A stretch of 64,000 bases of DNA from Xenococcaceae cyanobacterium MO_167.B27 (lineage in GTDB: Bacteria > Cyanobacteriota > Cyanobacteriia > Cyanobacteriales > Xenococcaceae): contig JASJCP010000005.1 of NCBI GenBank assembly GCA_030065935.1, positions 1-64,000 of the forward strand, written 5' to 3'. Made by a program: the position numbers and the translations under genes. The notes below the pieces were generated by a model. The model worked only from the letters and a program-made list of their open reading frames with translations, ran no database searches and was not told where the DNA came from. Within the stretch, counting starts at the first letter, position 1. Each line of letters opens with the position of its first letter. Positions 49,668 through 61,263 of this stretch are shown piece after piece.

Positions 49668-49928
49668 ATGCACTATACAACACGGCGATTTTGGAAGTGT
49701 TATAACGATTTACCTGAAAGCGTACAGCGTAATGCTGACCAATGCTACAAGTTACTGAAAACCAATCCATCTCATCCGTCATTGCACTTCAAAAAGATTG
49801 GTAATAAATATTGGTCAGTTCGGATAGGATTAGATTATCGAGCATTAGGGGTTGAAGTGGAAACTGGGATTTCGTGGTTTTGGATTGGTACTCATGCACA
49901 ATACGACAAGTTAATTGGTAAGTCTTAG
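49668..49928 (+). CDS. ParE/RelE/HigB-like toxin
   Basis: LKTNPSHPSLHFKKIGNKYWSVRIGLDYRALGVE...FWIGTHAQYDKLI. Confidence 0.75.
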   Translation: MHYTTRRFWKCYNDLPESVQRNADQCYKLLKTNPSHPSLHFKKIGNKYWSVRIGLDYRALGVEVETGISWFWIGTHAQYDKLIGKS

Positions 49929-49967
49929 TAAGGTGGGCAATGCCCACCTTACAATGGGGAATAAAAA

Positions 49968-52196
49968 CTAAACTCTTTCGTGGAAGGTACGACTAATTAC
50001 ATCTAGTTGTTGTTCGCGGGTGAGTTTGATAAAGTTGACCGCATAACCAGATACCCTAATGGTTAGTTGGGGATAGAGTTCGGGATGTTCCATTGCATCT
50101 ATCAAGGTTTCGCGATTTAAAACATTGATGTTGATATGGTGTCCCGTATTGTGGAAGTAACCATCTAACATTCCTGCTAGATTATTGATTTTGTTGTCTT
50201 CAGTTTTACCTAAAGCTTCAGGTACGATGGAGAAAGTATAGGAAATACCGTCTTGGGCGTGTTCGTAGGGGAGTTTGGCAACAGATTCTAAAGCAGCTAT
50301 CGCTCCTTTGGTGTCTCTTCCGTGCATGGGGTTTGCACCAGGGGCGAAGGGTTGTCCTGCTTTACGTCCATCGGGAGTGTTACCTGTTTTCTTACCATAG
50401 ACAACGTTAGAAGTAATAGTAAGAATTGATTGGGTGGGTACTGCACCGCGATAGGTTTTGTTTTGGCGGACTTTGTTCATAAAGTCTTCCACTACTTTGG
50501 CGGTAATTTTATCAACGCGATCGTCGTTGTTACCGAATTTGGGATAATCTCCTTCTATTTCGTAATCTACTGCCAAACCTTTTTCATTGCGGATGACTTT
50601 TACTTTGGCATATTTAATTGCTGATAGGGCATCCCCTACTACAGATAATCCAGCTACTCCACAAGCCATTGTCCGATAAACATCGCGGTCGTGCAATGCC
50701 ATTTCTAGTCTTTCGTAGCAATATTTATCATGCATATAGTGGATGACGTTGAGGGTGTTAACATAGAGTTTTGCTAACCAACCCATCATCAGATCGAATT
50801 TTGCGGTTACTTCTTCATAATCTAAATATTCAGAAGTTATAGGTGCAAACATTGGGGCGATTTGTTGCCCTGCTTTTTCGTCTTTACCACCATTGATGGC
50901 ATAGAGTAGAGCTTTAGCTAAGTTTACCCTTGCGCCAAAAAATTGCATCTGTTTACCAATCCGCATTCCCGATACACAACAAGCTATACCGTAGTCATCC
51001 CCGTAGTAACTGCGCATCAAGTCGTCGTTTTCATACTGAATCGAACTGGTATCAGTAGAAACTTTAGCACAGAAGTGTTTAAAACCTACAGGTAATCTTT
51101 CCGACCAGAGTACAGTTAAATTGGGTTCGGGGGCTGCTCCTAAGTTATATAAGGTATTTAAGAAGCGGAAGCTGTTTTTAGTCACTAAAGTTCTGCCATC
51201 TTCTCCCATACCGCCAATGGATTCTGTTACCCAAGTGGGATCCCCAGAAAATAGTTCGTTATAGGCTGGATGACGTAAGAAACGTACCATCCGCAGTTTC
51301 ATGACGAAATGGTCGATTAGTTCTTGAATTTCCGCTTCAGTAGCATCGCCTTTATCTAAATCCCGTTGGCAATAGATGTCGAGGAAAGTGGAAACGCGAC
51401 CCAAAGACATTGCTGCGCCGTTTTGTTCCTTAACTGCTCCTAAATAGCCAAAATAAGTCCATTGGATAGCTTCGGTCGCACTGCTTGCAGGTTGAGAGAT
51501 ATCGCAACCATAACTAGCAGCCATCTGTTTTAATTCGTTAAGTGCCTTGATTTGTTCGGAAATTTCTTCCCGTAAGCGAATTACCTCTTCATCGATCGCA
51601 TCTACTTCTAGAGAGAATAATTGTTGCTGTTTATCTTCAATTAGGCGATCGCAACCATATAAAGCTACCCTGCGATAATCACCGATAATTCGTCCCCTAC
51701 CATAAGCATCGGGTAATCCTGTAATAATACCTGAATGCCTTGCCAACTTCATTTCACGGGTATAGGCATCAAACACACCATCGTTGTGAGTCTTGCGATA
51801 TTTAGTAAAAATCTCTTTTGTTTGCTCGTCTAACTGATAACCGTAGGCTTCAAGGGAACTTTTAACTACCCGAATGCCACCAAAAGGCATAATTCCCCTT
51901 TTAAGAGGTTTATCTGTTTGCAAGCCGACAATTTTTTCTAAGTCTTTATCAATATAACCTGGTGCGTGGGCGGTAATTGAAGAAGGTACTTTAGTATCTG
52001 TATCTAAAATACCTTTTTCCCGTTCTACTGCCATCAAGTCTTTAACTTTTTCCCAAAGCTGATGGGTAACTTCTGTGGGACTGGCTAAAAACGAGCCATC
52101 TCCTTTATAGGGAGTGTAGTTTTTTTGAATAAAGTCGCGGAGGTTAATTTCTTCATTCCATTTGCCTGAAACAAAACCTTTCCATTGTTCTAACAT
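49968..52196 (-). CDS. pflB: Formate C-acetyltransferase (pyruvate formate-lyase)
   Basis: [12 protein letters not shown] active-site Cys pair; C-terminal [28 protein letters not shown] glycyl-radical motif. Confidence 0.97.
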   Translation of the reverse strand: MLEQWKGFVSGKWNEEINLRDFIQKNYTPYKGDGSFLASPTEVTHQLWEKVKDLMAVEREKGILDTDTKVPSSITAHAPGYIDKDLEKIVGLQTDKPLKRGIMPFGGIRVVKSSLEAYGYQLDEQTKEIFTKYRKTHNDGVFDAYTREMKLARHSGIITGLPDAYGRGRIIGDYRRVALYGCDRLIEDKQQQLFSLEVDAIDEEVIRLREEISEQIKALNELKQMAASYGCDISQPASSATEAIQWTYFGYLGAVKEQNGAAMSLGRVSTFLDIYCQRDLDKGDATEAEIQELIDHFVMKLRMVRFLRHPAYNELFSGDPTWVTESIGGMGEDGRTLVTKNSFRFLNTLYNLGAAPEPNLTVLWSERLPVGFKHFCAKVSTDTSSIQYENDDLMRSYYGDDYGIACCVSGMRIGKQMQFFGARVNLAKALLYAINGGKDEKAGQQIAPMFAPITSEYLDYEEVTAKFDLMMGWLAKLYVNTLNVIHYMHDKYCYERLEMALHDRDVYRTMACGVAGLSVVGDALSAIKYAKVKVIRNEKGLAVDYEIEGDYPKFGNNDDRVDKITAKVVEDFMNKVRQNKTYRGAVPTQSILTITSNVVYGKKTGNTPDGRKAGQPFAPGANPMHGRDTKGAIAALESVAKLPYEHAQDGISYTFSIVPEALGKTEDNKINNLAGMLDGYFHNTGHHININVLNRETLIDAMEHPELYPQLTIRVSGYAVNFIKLTREQQLDVISRTFHERV

Positions 52197-52726
52197 ATTA
52201 GATACACCTCCTAATATTTTTGGTTAATTTCTTGCCTCTGGTTGCTGCTCAATTAAGTTTCTACTAGCTCTAATTTACAACAAAGACAAATTTTTTGGAG
52301 AATTTATTTTATTAACCTATTTATCTCCAATCTACTAGAATTTTTGAGTACATTTAAGTATGTCTAATGGGCAACATTTTTAATTATACATCGGACTGAC
52401 TTATAGTTGATATTGATATTTGTTTATACCCTTATAACTCAGCTACATCCTTATGTTAATCAACCCCTAACAGTTTTAACATATCAGTTTACAAAAAAAT
52501 AATTTATCCTCGGCAATAAACAACTTTTAGATTATTTTAATATTTCTCCTAGAAGCGTCATTCAATCGTCATGGGAAAGGAATTTTTTGTATATTGAATT
52601 ACCAAGAATACTTGCCAGAGATTAATAAAAACTGAAAAGGAACAGCTAAAACTTTTTTTTTTAAATTAATTGCTTATAATTGGGAACGGAGAATGTCAAT
52701 TTGCACCAAACTCGTAAAGGAATTTT

Positions 52727-55495
52727 ATGACTATCTCAATGAACTTGACTGTGGATCCCGCTCATGATATAGCTAACTATCAACGGCGACCCCTCGATGT
52801 TATTTTTGCCCCCAAAACTGTAGCTGTCATTGGTGCGACAGACCGCCCTGGTAGTGTAGGAAGAACTTTACTATGGAATCTAATCACCAATCCCTTTGGT
52901 GGTACAGTATTTCCCGTCAATCCCAAGCGAGATAACGTACTTGGTATTAAAGCTTATAAAGATATAACTTCTATTCCCGAGGCGATAGACCTAGCGGTAA
53001 TTGCCACTCCAGCCGTCACAGTGCCTACGGTGATTCGTCATTGTGGGAAGGCGGGAGTAAAAGGAGTAATTATCGTCTCGGCAGGATTCAAAGAAATTGG
53101 CACAATAGGAATTGAATTAGAAAAACAAATTTTAACCGAAGTCCAGCGTCACCAAATGCGGATTGTCGGACCTAATTGTCTGGGGTTGATGAGTCCTCAC
53201 AACGGGTTAAATGCCACCTTTGCCAGTGCTATGGCGCGTCCGGGGAATGTGGGTTTTATCAGTCAGAGTGGGGCATTGTGTACGGCGATTTTAGACTGGA
53301 GTTTTCGGGAAAACGTCGGCTTTAGTGCCTTTATCTCCATTGGTTCGATGCTAGATATTAGTTGGGGGGATTTAATTTATCATCTTGGTGACGATCCCGC
53401 TACTAACAGCATTGCTATATATATGGAATCAATTGGCGATGCTGGTTCATTTCTCTCAGCAGCAAGGGAAGTAGCCTTAAGCAAACCGATTATTGTCATT
53501 AAAGGGGGGCGTACAGGTGCAGCAGCCAAGGCAGCAGCTTCCCATACAGGCACGTTAGCAGGTAGCGATGAAGTATTAGATGCAGCTTTTCGTCGTTGTG
53601 GGGTGCTGCGGGTAGATACTATCGAAGACTTATTTAATATGACTGAGTTGCTAGCCAAACAACCCCGTCCTAGAGGCAAAAGCTTAACTATTTTGACCAA
53701 TGCTGGAGGACCAGGAGTATTAGCAACGGATTCTTTAATTAAAAAACAAGGAGCATTAGCCGAATTATGCCCCGAAACCATTACCCAGTTGGATGAAGTC
53801 TTACCAACCCACTGGAGTCGCAACAATCCCATTGATATCTTAGGAGATGCCACAGCAGAACGCTACACCCAAGCCCTAAAGATAGCAGCAGCAGATCAAA
53901 ACAGTGATGGGTTGTTAGTCATCCTCACCCCTCAAGCTATGACCGATGCCAGCAAAATAGCATCTCAATTACAAGAAACTGTCAAAGAATTAAACGGCAA
54001 ACCTCTACTAGCTAGCTGGATGGGAGGAGAAAAAGTAGCACAAGGAGAAGCCATCCTCAACCAAGCAGGAATTTATACCATTCCCTATCCCGATACTGCT
54101 GCCCATCTGTTTAACTTAATGTGGAAATACAGCTATAATCTCAAAGGTTTATATGAAACTCCTGTACTAGCAGAAGACGGGGATCTCAGCTTGGGAGAAG
54201 CTCAGAGCGATCGCAACAACCGTCGTAGCACTGCAACAGCAATTTTAAAGAAAGTTAGAGATACAGGGCGCGATCTACTCACTGAATATGAATCAAAACA
54301 GTTACTAGCAGCCTATGGCATTCCCACCGTAGCTACTCATATTGCCAGCAGTGAAGACCAAGCAGTAGAATTAGCCGAAGCAATTGGTTATCCAGTTGTC
54401 CTCAAACTCCACTCCGAAACCATCACCCACAAAACCGACGTAGGCGGAGTACACCTCAATTTAAATAATGGGGATGCTGTTAGAGGTGCTTACAACTCTA
54501 TTAAAAATGCCGTGGGGACGTTTGATGATACCTCCTCTTTTCTTGGTGTTACTGTGCAACCGATGGTCAAACTCGATGGCTACGAATTAATTATTGGTAG
54601 CAGTATCGATGCACAATTTGGACCCGTTTTATTATTTGGCGCAGGGGGACAATTAGTAGAAGTATTTAAAGACCGCGCCCTAGCATTACCACCGCTAAAT
54701 ACAACCCTAGCAAGAAGGATGATGGAGCAAACCCGCATCTATGAAGCACTCAAAGGAGTTAGGGGGAGAAAAGCCGTAGATTTGACGGCTCTAGCCAAAT
54801 TAATGGTGCGTTTTAGCCAGCTAGTGGTCGAACAACCTTGGATTAAAGAAATCGATATCAATCCTCTACTAGCATCCAGCGACCGCTTATTAGCCCTAGA
54901 TGCCCGTGTAGTTCTCCATGATACAGAAGCAACTGAGAGAAACTTACCCAGTGTTGCCATCCGCCCCTATCCTACCCAATATGTAAAACCCTGGAGAGCA
55001 AAAGATGGTAAACAAGTAACCATTCGTCCTATTCGACCCGAAGACGAACCACTGATTGTTAACTTTCACCAACACCTTTCAGAAGAAAGCGTTTATTTCC
55101 GCTATTTCCACATGATGAAGTTGCAAACCAGAGTAGCCCACGACCGACTGACGCGCATTTGTTTTATCGATTATGATCGCGAAATGGCTTTAGTAGCAGA
55201 TTACCTCAATCCTGATACAGGAGAACGGGAAATCCTTGGCGTAAGTCGTTTGAGCAAAATCTATGGCACTAATGAAGCGGAATTTGGGATGTTAGTCAGC
55301 GATCGCTATCAAGGTATAGGATTAGGTACAGAATTACTACAATCTTTGATTGATATTGGTCGTCAAGAACAATTAAGTTGTATCACTGCCGAAATTCTCC
55401 CCGAAAATCGCACCATGCAACATTTGTGTACCAAACTGGGTTTTAAGCTCCAGAGAAATATGGATGTAGTTCGCGCTTATTGCGATCTTGGCTGA
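52727..55495 (+). CDS. ADP-forming acyl/acetyl-CoA synthetase fused to GNAT acetyltransferase
   Basis: CoA-binding domain, ATP-grasp domain, C-terminal [23 protein letters not shown]. Confidence 0.92.
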   Translation: MTISMNLTVDPAHDIANYQRRPLDVIFAPKTVAVIGATDRPGSVGRTLLWNLITNPFGGTVFPVNPKRDNVLGIKAYKDITSIPEAIDLAVIATPAVTVPTVIRHCGKAGVKGVIIVSAGFKEIGTIGIELEKQILTEVQRHQMRIVGPNCLGLMSPHNGLNATFASAMARPGNVGFISQSGALCTAILDWSFRENVGFSAFISIGSMLDISWGDLIYHLGDDPATNSIAIYMESIGDAGSFLSAAREVALSKPIIVIKGGRTGAAAKAAASHTGTLAGSDEVLDAAFRRCGVLRVDTIEDLFNMTELLAKQPRPRGKSLTILTNAGGPGVLATDSLIKKQGALAELCPETITQLDEVLPTHWSRNNPIDILGDATAERYTQALKIAAADQNSDGLLVILTPQAMTDASKIASQLQETVKELNGKPLLASWMGGEKVAQGEAILNQAGIYTIPYPDTAAHLFNLMWKYSYNLKGLYETPVLAEDGDLSLGEAQSDRNNRRSTATAILKKVRDTGRDLLTEYESKQLLAAYGIPTVATHIASSEDQAVELAEAIGYPVVLKLHSETITHKTDVGGVHLNLNNGDAVRGAYNSIKNAVGTFDDTSSFLGVTVQPMVKLDGYELIIGSSIDAQFGPVLLFGAGGQLVEVFKDRALALPPLNTTLARRMMEQTRIYEALKGVRGRKAVDLTALAKLMVRFSQLVVEQPWIKEIDINPLLASSDRLLALDARVVLHDTEATERNLPSVAIRPYPTQYVKPWRAKDGKQVTIRPIRPEDEPLIVNFHQHLSEESVYFRYFHMMKLQTRVAHDRLTRICFIDYDREMALVADYLNPDTGEREILGVSRLSKIYGTNEAEFGMLVSDRYQGIGLGTELLQSLIDIGRQEQLSCITAEILPENRTMQHLCTKLGFKLQRNMDVVRAYCDLG

Positions 55496-55552
55496 TGTTA
55501 ACAGAGAGATGAGGAATAAAGGATGAAGGATAAAAAAGACCCATCGGAAATT

Positions 55553-55698
55553 CTAATATAGGGAGAATTTTTGGTTTTCCGACCCTTTAGCCGTTGTTTG
55601 ACCGACTGGAAGACGGCTTCTGTAATAGATTCGCCAGTTAACGGAGCTAGCTGGCGTACAAGGGTATCGGTTTAGCTGTCCTTGATACTAAGAGCCAT
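55553..55698 (-). pseudogene. VapB-like (Rv0623-type) antitoxin with in-frame stop
   Basis: MALSIKDS*TDTLVRQLAPLTGESITEAVFQSVKQRLKG. Confidence 0.7.
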
Positions 55699-56344
55699 TT
55701 TTGTACCTTCTACCTGTATTTCTAGATTATAGAAAAAGCACAGAAAAGTTAAGCCAAATTCGTTCGGTTCAAGGCAGAAGCACGACGAAAATGCTTACTA
55801 GAAAAGGGTTTGAGCGAAATATCGAACCTTAAATCAACTGAACGTAGCCTCAGATTGTACCATTTCTATTTAGACTTGCTACTTTCGTTCCCCATCTAAT
55901 ACCAATCCCCTACTTCCCCACTTCCCAATCTGTAGCTTGACTTTTCAGAATTGATATTACCTGATTTTTTCCGACTTTTTCCGACTTATCCAATCTTAAA
56001 CCTGATAATTTTTTCTGTAAAACCCTGATTTTTCCCCATTGTTTTCTTAATGTTTTGCTGGAAACATAGTTGCTATAAAGAGAGTTGTCTTGAGTCAAAA
56101 CAACCTCTTTGTGACCAGCAATTGTTTTTTTAAGATTTCATCACATTAAACCCCTACACCGATTGGGTTTGATAATTCTTAACAAATCGCTTGACTGCTG
56201 GAACGAAGTCCTTTGTTTGGGATGATACCCAATGAAAAAGGCGAATATCTACAGTCGGGTCATTTTTTTGTAGGGTAACTGTAGATGCAAATGTATAAAG
56301 TCAGATTATTTATTTGAGTAGTAAGTTTTAGGAGCAATTAAACT

Positions 56345-56773
56345 ATGATTCCTGTATCTAATAAGCAAGAGTTGGAAGATTGTCTAGCTCAATGTATTGT
56401 GAGTGGCGGATTAAGGAATATTCTAGCCAAAGCAGGGATACCAGAAAGCGAACCCGCCAAACTTAACATCAAATGTGTTGATATTGATCTGGATGTAGTC
56501 AAAGATTATGAAATCCCTATGACAAGTCCCCAAGCTTCTGTTACTCCCACCGAAACTAATTGTGAACAGGAAATAAAAGATTTTCTTAATCAAGCCGAAA
56601 CTGATCATGGTTTACTTAGTTTACTTAGTGCGCTACCTAAATCTGATCCATTGCCTGACGGAACTACAAGAAGACATTTTGATTGGATTGTCGAGTCCTC
56701 GTCCGGCAGGATAAGAAGATGGAATCTTAAGACTTGTTGTGATCCCGTTACGTTAGTTTGTCGTGACTGTTGA
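56345..56773 (+). CDS. Small protein with Cys-rich C-terminus
   Basis: Ends NLKTCCDPVTLVCRDC; overlaps the start of the TPS exoprotein gene. Confidence 0.65.
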   Translation: MIPVSNKQELEDCLAQCIVSGGLRNILAKAGIPESEPAKLNIKCVDIDLDVVKDYEIPMTSPQASVTPTETNCEQEIKDFLNQAETDHGLLSLLSALPKSDPLPDGTTRRHFDWIVESSSGRIRRWNLKTCCDPVTLVCRDC

Positions 56774-58953
56774 TGGCTAAAAGCAATTATAGTTGTTTGA
56801 TTAGGAACTTAGGATTAACATTCTCCTTAGCGATTGGGGGAGTGATAAATCCCACAGACGTGATTTTGTTCAATATCTCCCCTAAGAATAGTGTCTTGGC
56901 TCAGATCGTTCCCGATCAAACTTTAGGAGCAGAAAGTTCCGTCATTAACCCCAACGTTGATATTGAGGGGATTCCGAGCGACCAAATCGAGGGAGGGGCA
57001 ATTCGGGGGACAAACTTATTTCATAGCTTTGAAGAATTTAACGTTAGTGAAGGACAAGGTGCCTATTTCGTTAATCCTGCTGGCATTGAACATATTTTTA
57101 GCCGAGTAACAGGGAATAGCGTCTCTCAGATTCTCGGAAAGTTGGGTGTTTTAGGAAATGCCGACCTGTTTTTGATTAATCCTAACGGCATTGTTTTTGG
57201 TTCTCATGCTACCCTCGATCTCAAAGGTTCATTTCTAGCAACCACTGCCAATAGTCTAATCTTTGAAGATGGAACCCAATTCATTGCTACAGATACTTCT
57301 GCTCCTCCCTTACTAACTATAAGTATTCCGGCTGGTTTGCAATTTAGAGAAACGGCGGGTAGTATCCTCAATCAATCCCAAGTTCTGACACCAACATTAG
57401 GACTTGGACTTATAGTACAACCAGGTAAAACATTAGCTCTTGTTGGAGGCAAAATCACCATGCAAGGGGGCAATATCACAGTTCCTAGAGGACGTATTGA
57501 GCTAGGTAGTGTATCAGGAACTGGTCAAGTTCGTCTCCAAGAAATCGACTCAGGATGGGCTTTGAGCTATGAAGATGTCCAGAATTTTCAGGATATTGAA
57601 CTTACTCAATCTCCAATGCCCAATGATGGACCATCACTTGGACTATCACTCATAAGTACGACCAATAATATTGATGGACGCGGAGGCGGTAGTATTCAAG
57701 TACAAGGAAGGCGTATAATTCTCAAAAATGGTTCGCAGTTTTTCGGGAGTGGAGCAAATATAGTAGTGTATGCTTCAGATACAGTGCAAGTGTCTGGCAG
57801 TGGATCAGATTTTCCTAGTTCCATAGCAGGTACAGCACCGCTTATTGGAAACCCAGGAAGTGTAGTCATTAATACTAAAAAGTTAATTGTCCAAGATAGA
57901 GGACGTGTAAACGTTCGCACTACTGGGTTTCAAACAGGAGATCAATTAAGAAATACTACAGTGTCAGCAGGAAATTTGATTGTCAATGCCTCTGAGTCTA
58001 TAGAGCTAGATGGGAACACCGAAACTGGATTATTTTCCAGCACAAGCAGTTTTGGAGCAGCAGGAAACATAATCATTAATACTGGAAAATTGATTGTTCG
58101 GGATGGGGCAATCATATCAACAGAATCCACTGGAGTAGACGCTCTCGATCAACCTATAGCAACTGGGGCAGCAGGGAATATTGATATAACTGCTAATTCC
58201 CTGTCTCTAAACCAAGGCACTATAACTGCTGAAACGTCACAGAGTGAGGGAGAAGGCGCGAATATTATCTTCAAGATATCGGACTTGTTCAAAATAGAGA
58301 ATGAAAGCCTGATCTCTGCAACAGCGAATGGTTCAGCCGATGGGGGAAATATCATTATTAATACTCCTTTACTTACTGTATTGCCCCCAACGGGAGATAA
58401 CGGCAGCGACATCATTGCTAAAGCAGAAAGAGGAAACGGCGGTATCATAGCCATTAGCTTTCAAGGTATTTCTGGTATTCAAGAACGCCAGGCAACGCCA
58501 GGAAATCAAACCAACGACCTTGATGCTAGTTCGGAATTAGGAACAGATGGTGGGATTCTACTCAACCAAATCTTAGTTGATATACCAGAAACTGTTGTTA
58601 TAGATCCCAATGCCCTCGTTGCTAACAATCCTTGTAAACGTGGTTCAGAAAGTGAATTTGTCATAACTGGACGAGGTGGCTTACCTCCCAGCGTTAACGA
58701 AGACCTCAGTAGTGAAGCAACTCAGGTGGGTTTAGTCGAACCAGCCCCGATGGAAAGCGGGGGAGCAATAGAGCAAGAGAGCAGGGAAGCAGAGGACAAA
58801 ACTATTTCTCCCCCTTCAGTACCAACCCCAATTATTCCCGCCCGAGGATGGGTCTTTAATGAGAAAGGAGAGGTTGTGCTTGTTGCTTACGATCCTACTG
58901 TTACTGGCTCCCAACGCTTGCGAAAAAATGGAGAGGGGTGTACTAGTCCTTGA
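56773..58953 (+). CDS. Filamentous hemagglutinin N-terminal (TPS) domain exoprotein
   Basis: GGAIRGTNLFHSFEEFNVSEGQGAYFVNP...LFLINPNGIVFG. Confidence 0.9.
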   Translation: MAKSNYSCLIRNLGLTFSLAIGGVINPTDVILFNISPKNSVLAQIVPDQTLGAESSVINPNVDIEGIPSDQIEGGAIRGTNLFHSFEEFNVSEGQGAYFVNPAGIEHIFSRVTGNSVSQILGKLGVLGNADLFLINPNGIVFGSHATLDLKGSFLATTANSLIFEDGTQFIATDTSAPPLLTISIPAGLQFRETAGSILNQSQVLTPTLGLGLIVQPGKTLALVGGKITMQGGNITVPRGRIELGSVSGTGQVRLQEIDSGWALSYEDVQNFQDIELTQSPMPNDGPSLGLSLISTTNNIDGRGGGSIQVQGRRIILKNGSQFFGSGANIVVYASDTVQVSGSGSDFPSSIAGTAPLIGNPGSVVINTKKLIVQDRGRVNVRTTGFQTGDQLRNTTVSAGNLIVNASESIELDGNTETGLFSSTSSFGAAGNIIINTGKLIVRDGAIISTESTGVDALDQPIATGAAGNIDITANSLSLNQGTITAETSQSEGEGANIIFKISDLFKIENESLISATANGSADGGNIIINTPLLTVLPPTGDNGSDIIAKAERGNGGIIAISFQGISGIQERQATPGNQTNDLDASSELGTDGGILLNQILVDIPETVVIDPNALVANNPCKRGSESEFVITGRGGLPPSVNEDLSSEATQVGLVEPAPMESGGAIEQESREAEDKTISPPSVPTPIIPARGWVFNEKGEVVLVAYDPTVTGSQRLRKNGEGCTSP

Positions 58954-59211
58954 AAATTGGTCAGAAAGCGGAGAATATAGGAATTTGTGACAATAACTAT
59001 TATTTTTTAGCAGAGGAAGAAGCTTATACCAATTGGAAGAAAAAATGCAACAGATAAATGTAGGGCGGGGCATCGTCTACCCTACCTTTGGATTGAATTT
59101 ATCTGTAACTGATATCTTGCACCTTGAAGCCATACCGCCTAAAACTGAAGTTTCGCAGCTTATATAATAAGTCTATTAAAATAGACTATAAATGTTATTA
59201 AAACTACATAA

Positions 59212-59261
59212 GAGTCCTCTTGAGAGGACTTGAGGTATTAGCCAAGAAATTTATTTCTTGG
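59212..59261. promoter_or_regulatory. Two adjacent perfect hairpins
   Basis: AGTCCTCT-TG-AGAGGACT and CCAAGAAA-TTTA-TTTCTTGG. Confidence 0.45.
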
Positions 59262-59437
59262 TGATTTATCTTTTACTTCCGAGAATTACCATAATATCAA
59301 ATCACTTTAACTATGCAATAGATCAATCACCGTGTCTCCGCGTCCTGAGCGTCCCCCCGTCAATCATCTCTAGCAAGCTTAAAGGGAAATCATATAACTT
59401 ATTGCCATAGCAAATTTTCTGAGCTATAAACGACTAA

Positions 59438-60235
59438 GTGCTATCTCTTCTCAGTAAAATTACTATGCTTAAGTATTATTTATGGAAACTTCGTAAAGAC
59501 CTTAAATTTCAACCTAAAACATCTACTAAAGCTAAAATACTGAACGCAATAGTTGAACAAAAATCATCAAAAATAATCAACTTAGTTGGCTATACGATTT
59601 TATTTTTAGTTTTACTAGACTATACAGCTTTATTGATTGCTCCCAAGTTTTTTAATCCAGTTTGGGGATGGGAAACCGCAGGTAAACTAGTAGAAACAGT
59701 CTGGGCTCCCTTACTAGGGTTTTTATGTATTTTCTATCGTCGCGATCAAGATTTAATCAAGCCTAGAGAACTAACTTTTTTATCATTACTTTCTTGGTTG
59801 GCACTGATTTTAGGTACTATATATCTTTTAATTGCTCCTGTACTTATTGGTAATGCTTTTAGGATTAATCGCAGTCAGAAAGCCCAAGTAACAAATCAAA
59901 TCAATCAGCAAAAAACTCAAGTTCAGCAATATAGTCAAAAACTAGATCAAGTAAGTAAAGAACAGCTAAATAATTTACTGCAAGCTTATCAACAACAAGC
60001 ACCAGATATAGCAATTTCTTCTTCTGGGCAACTCAAAGAAAACTTACTTAATCAAATTAAACAGAGACAACAAACAGCCCAAAAACAACTACAAAATAAT
60101 TTTAGTCAGCAAAAAATAAATCTGATTAAAACAACTTTTAAATGGTTAATCGGTGCAATTATTTCTGGTGTATCTTTTATCTTGATTTGGAGCTATACAC
60201 AGTGGGCTAGAGTTTTACATTTTAGCAATCATTAA
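59438..60235 (+). CDS. HpsJ-like, cyanoexosortase-associated membrane protein
   Basis: VWGWETAGKLVETVWAPLLGFLCIFYRRDQDLIKPREL plus Gln-rich coil. Confidence 0.65.
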   Translation: MLSLLSKITMLKYYLWKLRKDLKFQPKTSTKAKILNAIVEQKSSKIINLVGYTILFLVLLDYTALLIAPKFFNPVWGWETAGKLVETVWAPLLGFLCIFYRRDQDLIKPRELTFLSLLSWLALILGTIYLLIAPVLIGNAFRINRSQKAQVTNQINQQKTQVQQYSQKLDQVSKEQLNNLLQAYQQQAPDIAISSSGQLKENLLNQIKQRQQTAQKQLQNNFSQQKINLIKTTFKWLIGAIISGVSFILIWSYTQWARVLHFSNH

Positions 60236-60414
60236 CTAGTAAATTGCTTAATCTTTTAGTCGCCAGCAGATAAGTGGAGATGAGGTAAAAAGATTTGTAG
60301 CAATTGATTGCAGAATTAGTATAACAATCAACAACCACTAACCACTAACAATTAACATAATAAATTTATCTTTTGTAATTGAACCAGGATATCCTCAAAT
60401 ATAAATGCTAGAAA

Positions 60415-61263
60415 ATGATCCAGTTACCAAGCAAAACTCAATTACAATCTCATAGCTTCTGGTTATTAACTATAGCTAGCTTATTAATCACTTTAAATTG
60501 GCATTTAACTAAATACAACTCTGTATATTTAATGTTTTGGTGTGCAGCATTATCTATCACCTGGCGTAACAGAAAAAATCACGATTTTAACAGCAATATT
60601 TTATCTAGTACTTTTGGTCTATTTCTAATTAATTTGCTATTGATAAGATGTATTTTATCCGACAATAGTAATGATGTCTTAGCTCGTACTTATCCCTTAA
60701 TTTCTCTTTTAGGAATTTGTCTGCTCGCTAGTACAATTACTCGGATTCATCACTATTGGCGAGAAATTATAATTGTTAGCTTAACTAGCATTCCTTTCGA
60801 GCATCTGTTTTCCTGGTTATCTCCCACTCAAACCATGTCCATTTTCGATGCTAAAGTATCGAGACTTATGCTTTGGTATCTTGGTTTTGATGTTTATCAA
60901 ACAGATAATTTTGTCTTTCTACCTACAGGCTCAATTGAAATTGGAGGTTCTTGCTCCAGCTTTGATTTATTATGGTTAATGTGGCAATTTTGTCTAGTGA
61001 TTTATTTGTGTTTTAGTCTAAAAAAATATCAAAAAATACTGTTAGGATTTTGGGCTACTGTAATTGCATTAGTTGTTAATGGAGTGCGTCTGTGCTTGAT
61101 GGCTCTTTTAGTTGCTAATAATCATCTCTTAGCTTTTGAATATTGGCATGGTAGCAGTGGAGCAGAAATATTTACTACCATTGCCATCTTACTTTTTGCT
61201 TTAGCTTACTGGTTATTAACGAGAGATAGAAATAAAGATTTAAGTAAATTATATGAATCATAA
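60415..61263 (+). CDS. Cyanoexosortase
   Basis: Exosortase catalytic motifs GGSCSSFDLLW (Cys), NGVRLCLMALL (Arg), YWHGSSGAEIF (His). Confidence 0.85.
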   Translation: MIQLPSKTQLQSHSFWLLTIASLLITLNWHLTKYNSVYLMFWCAALSITWRNRKNHDFNSNILSSTFGLFLINLLLIRCILSDNSNDVLARTYPLISLLGICLLASTITRIHHYWREIIIVSLTSIPFEHLFSWLSPTQTMSIFDAKVSRLMLWYLGFDVYQTDNFVFLPTGSIEIGGSCSSFDLLWLMWQFCLVIYLCFSLKKYQKILLGFWATVIALVVNGVRLCLMALLVANNHLLAFEYWHGSSGAEIFTTIAILLFALAYWLLTRDRNKDLSKLYES

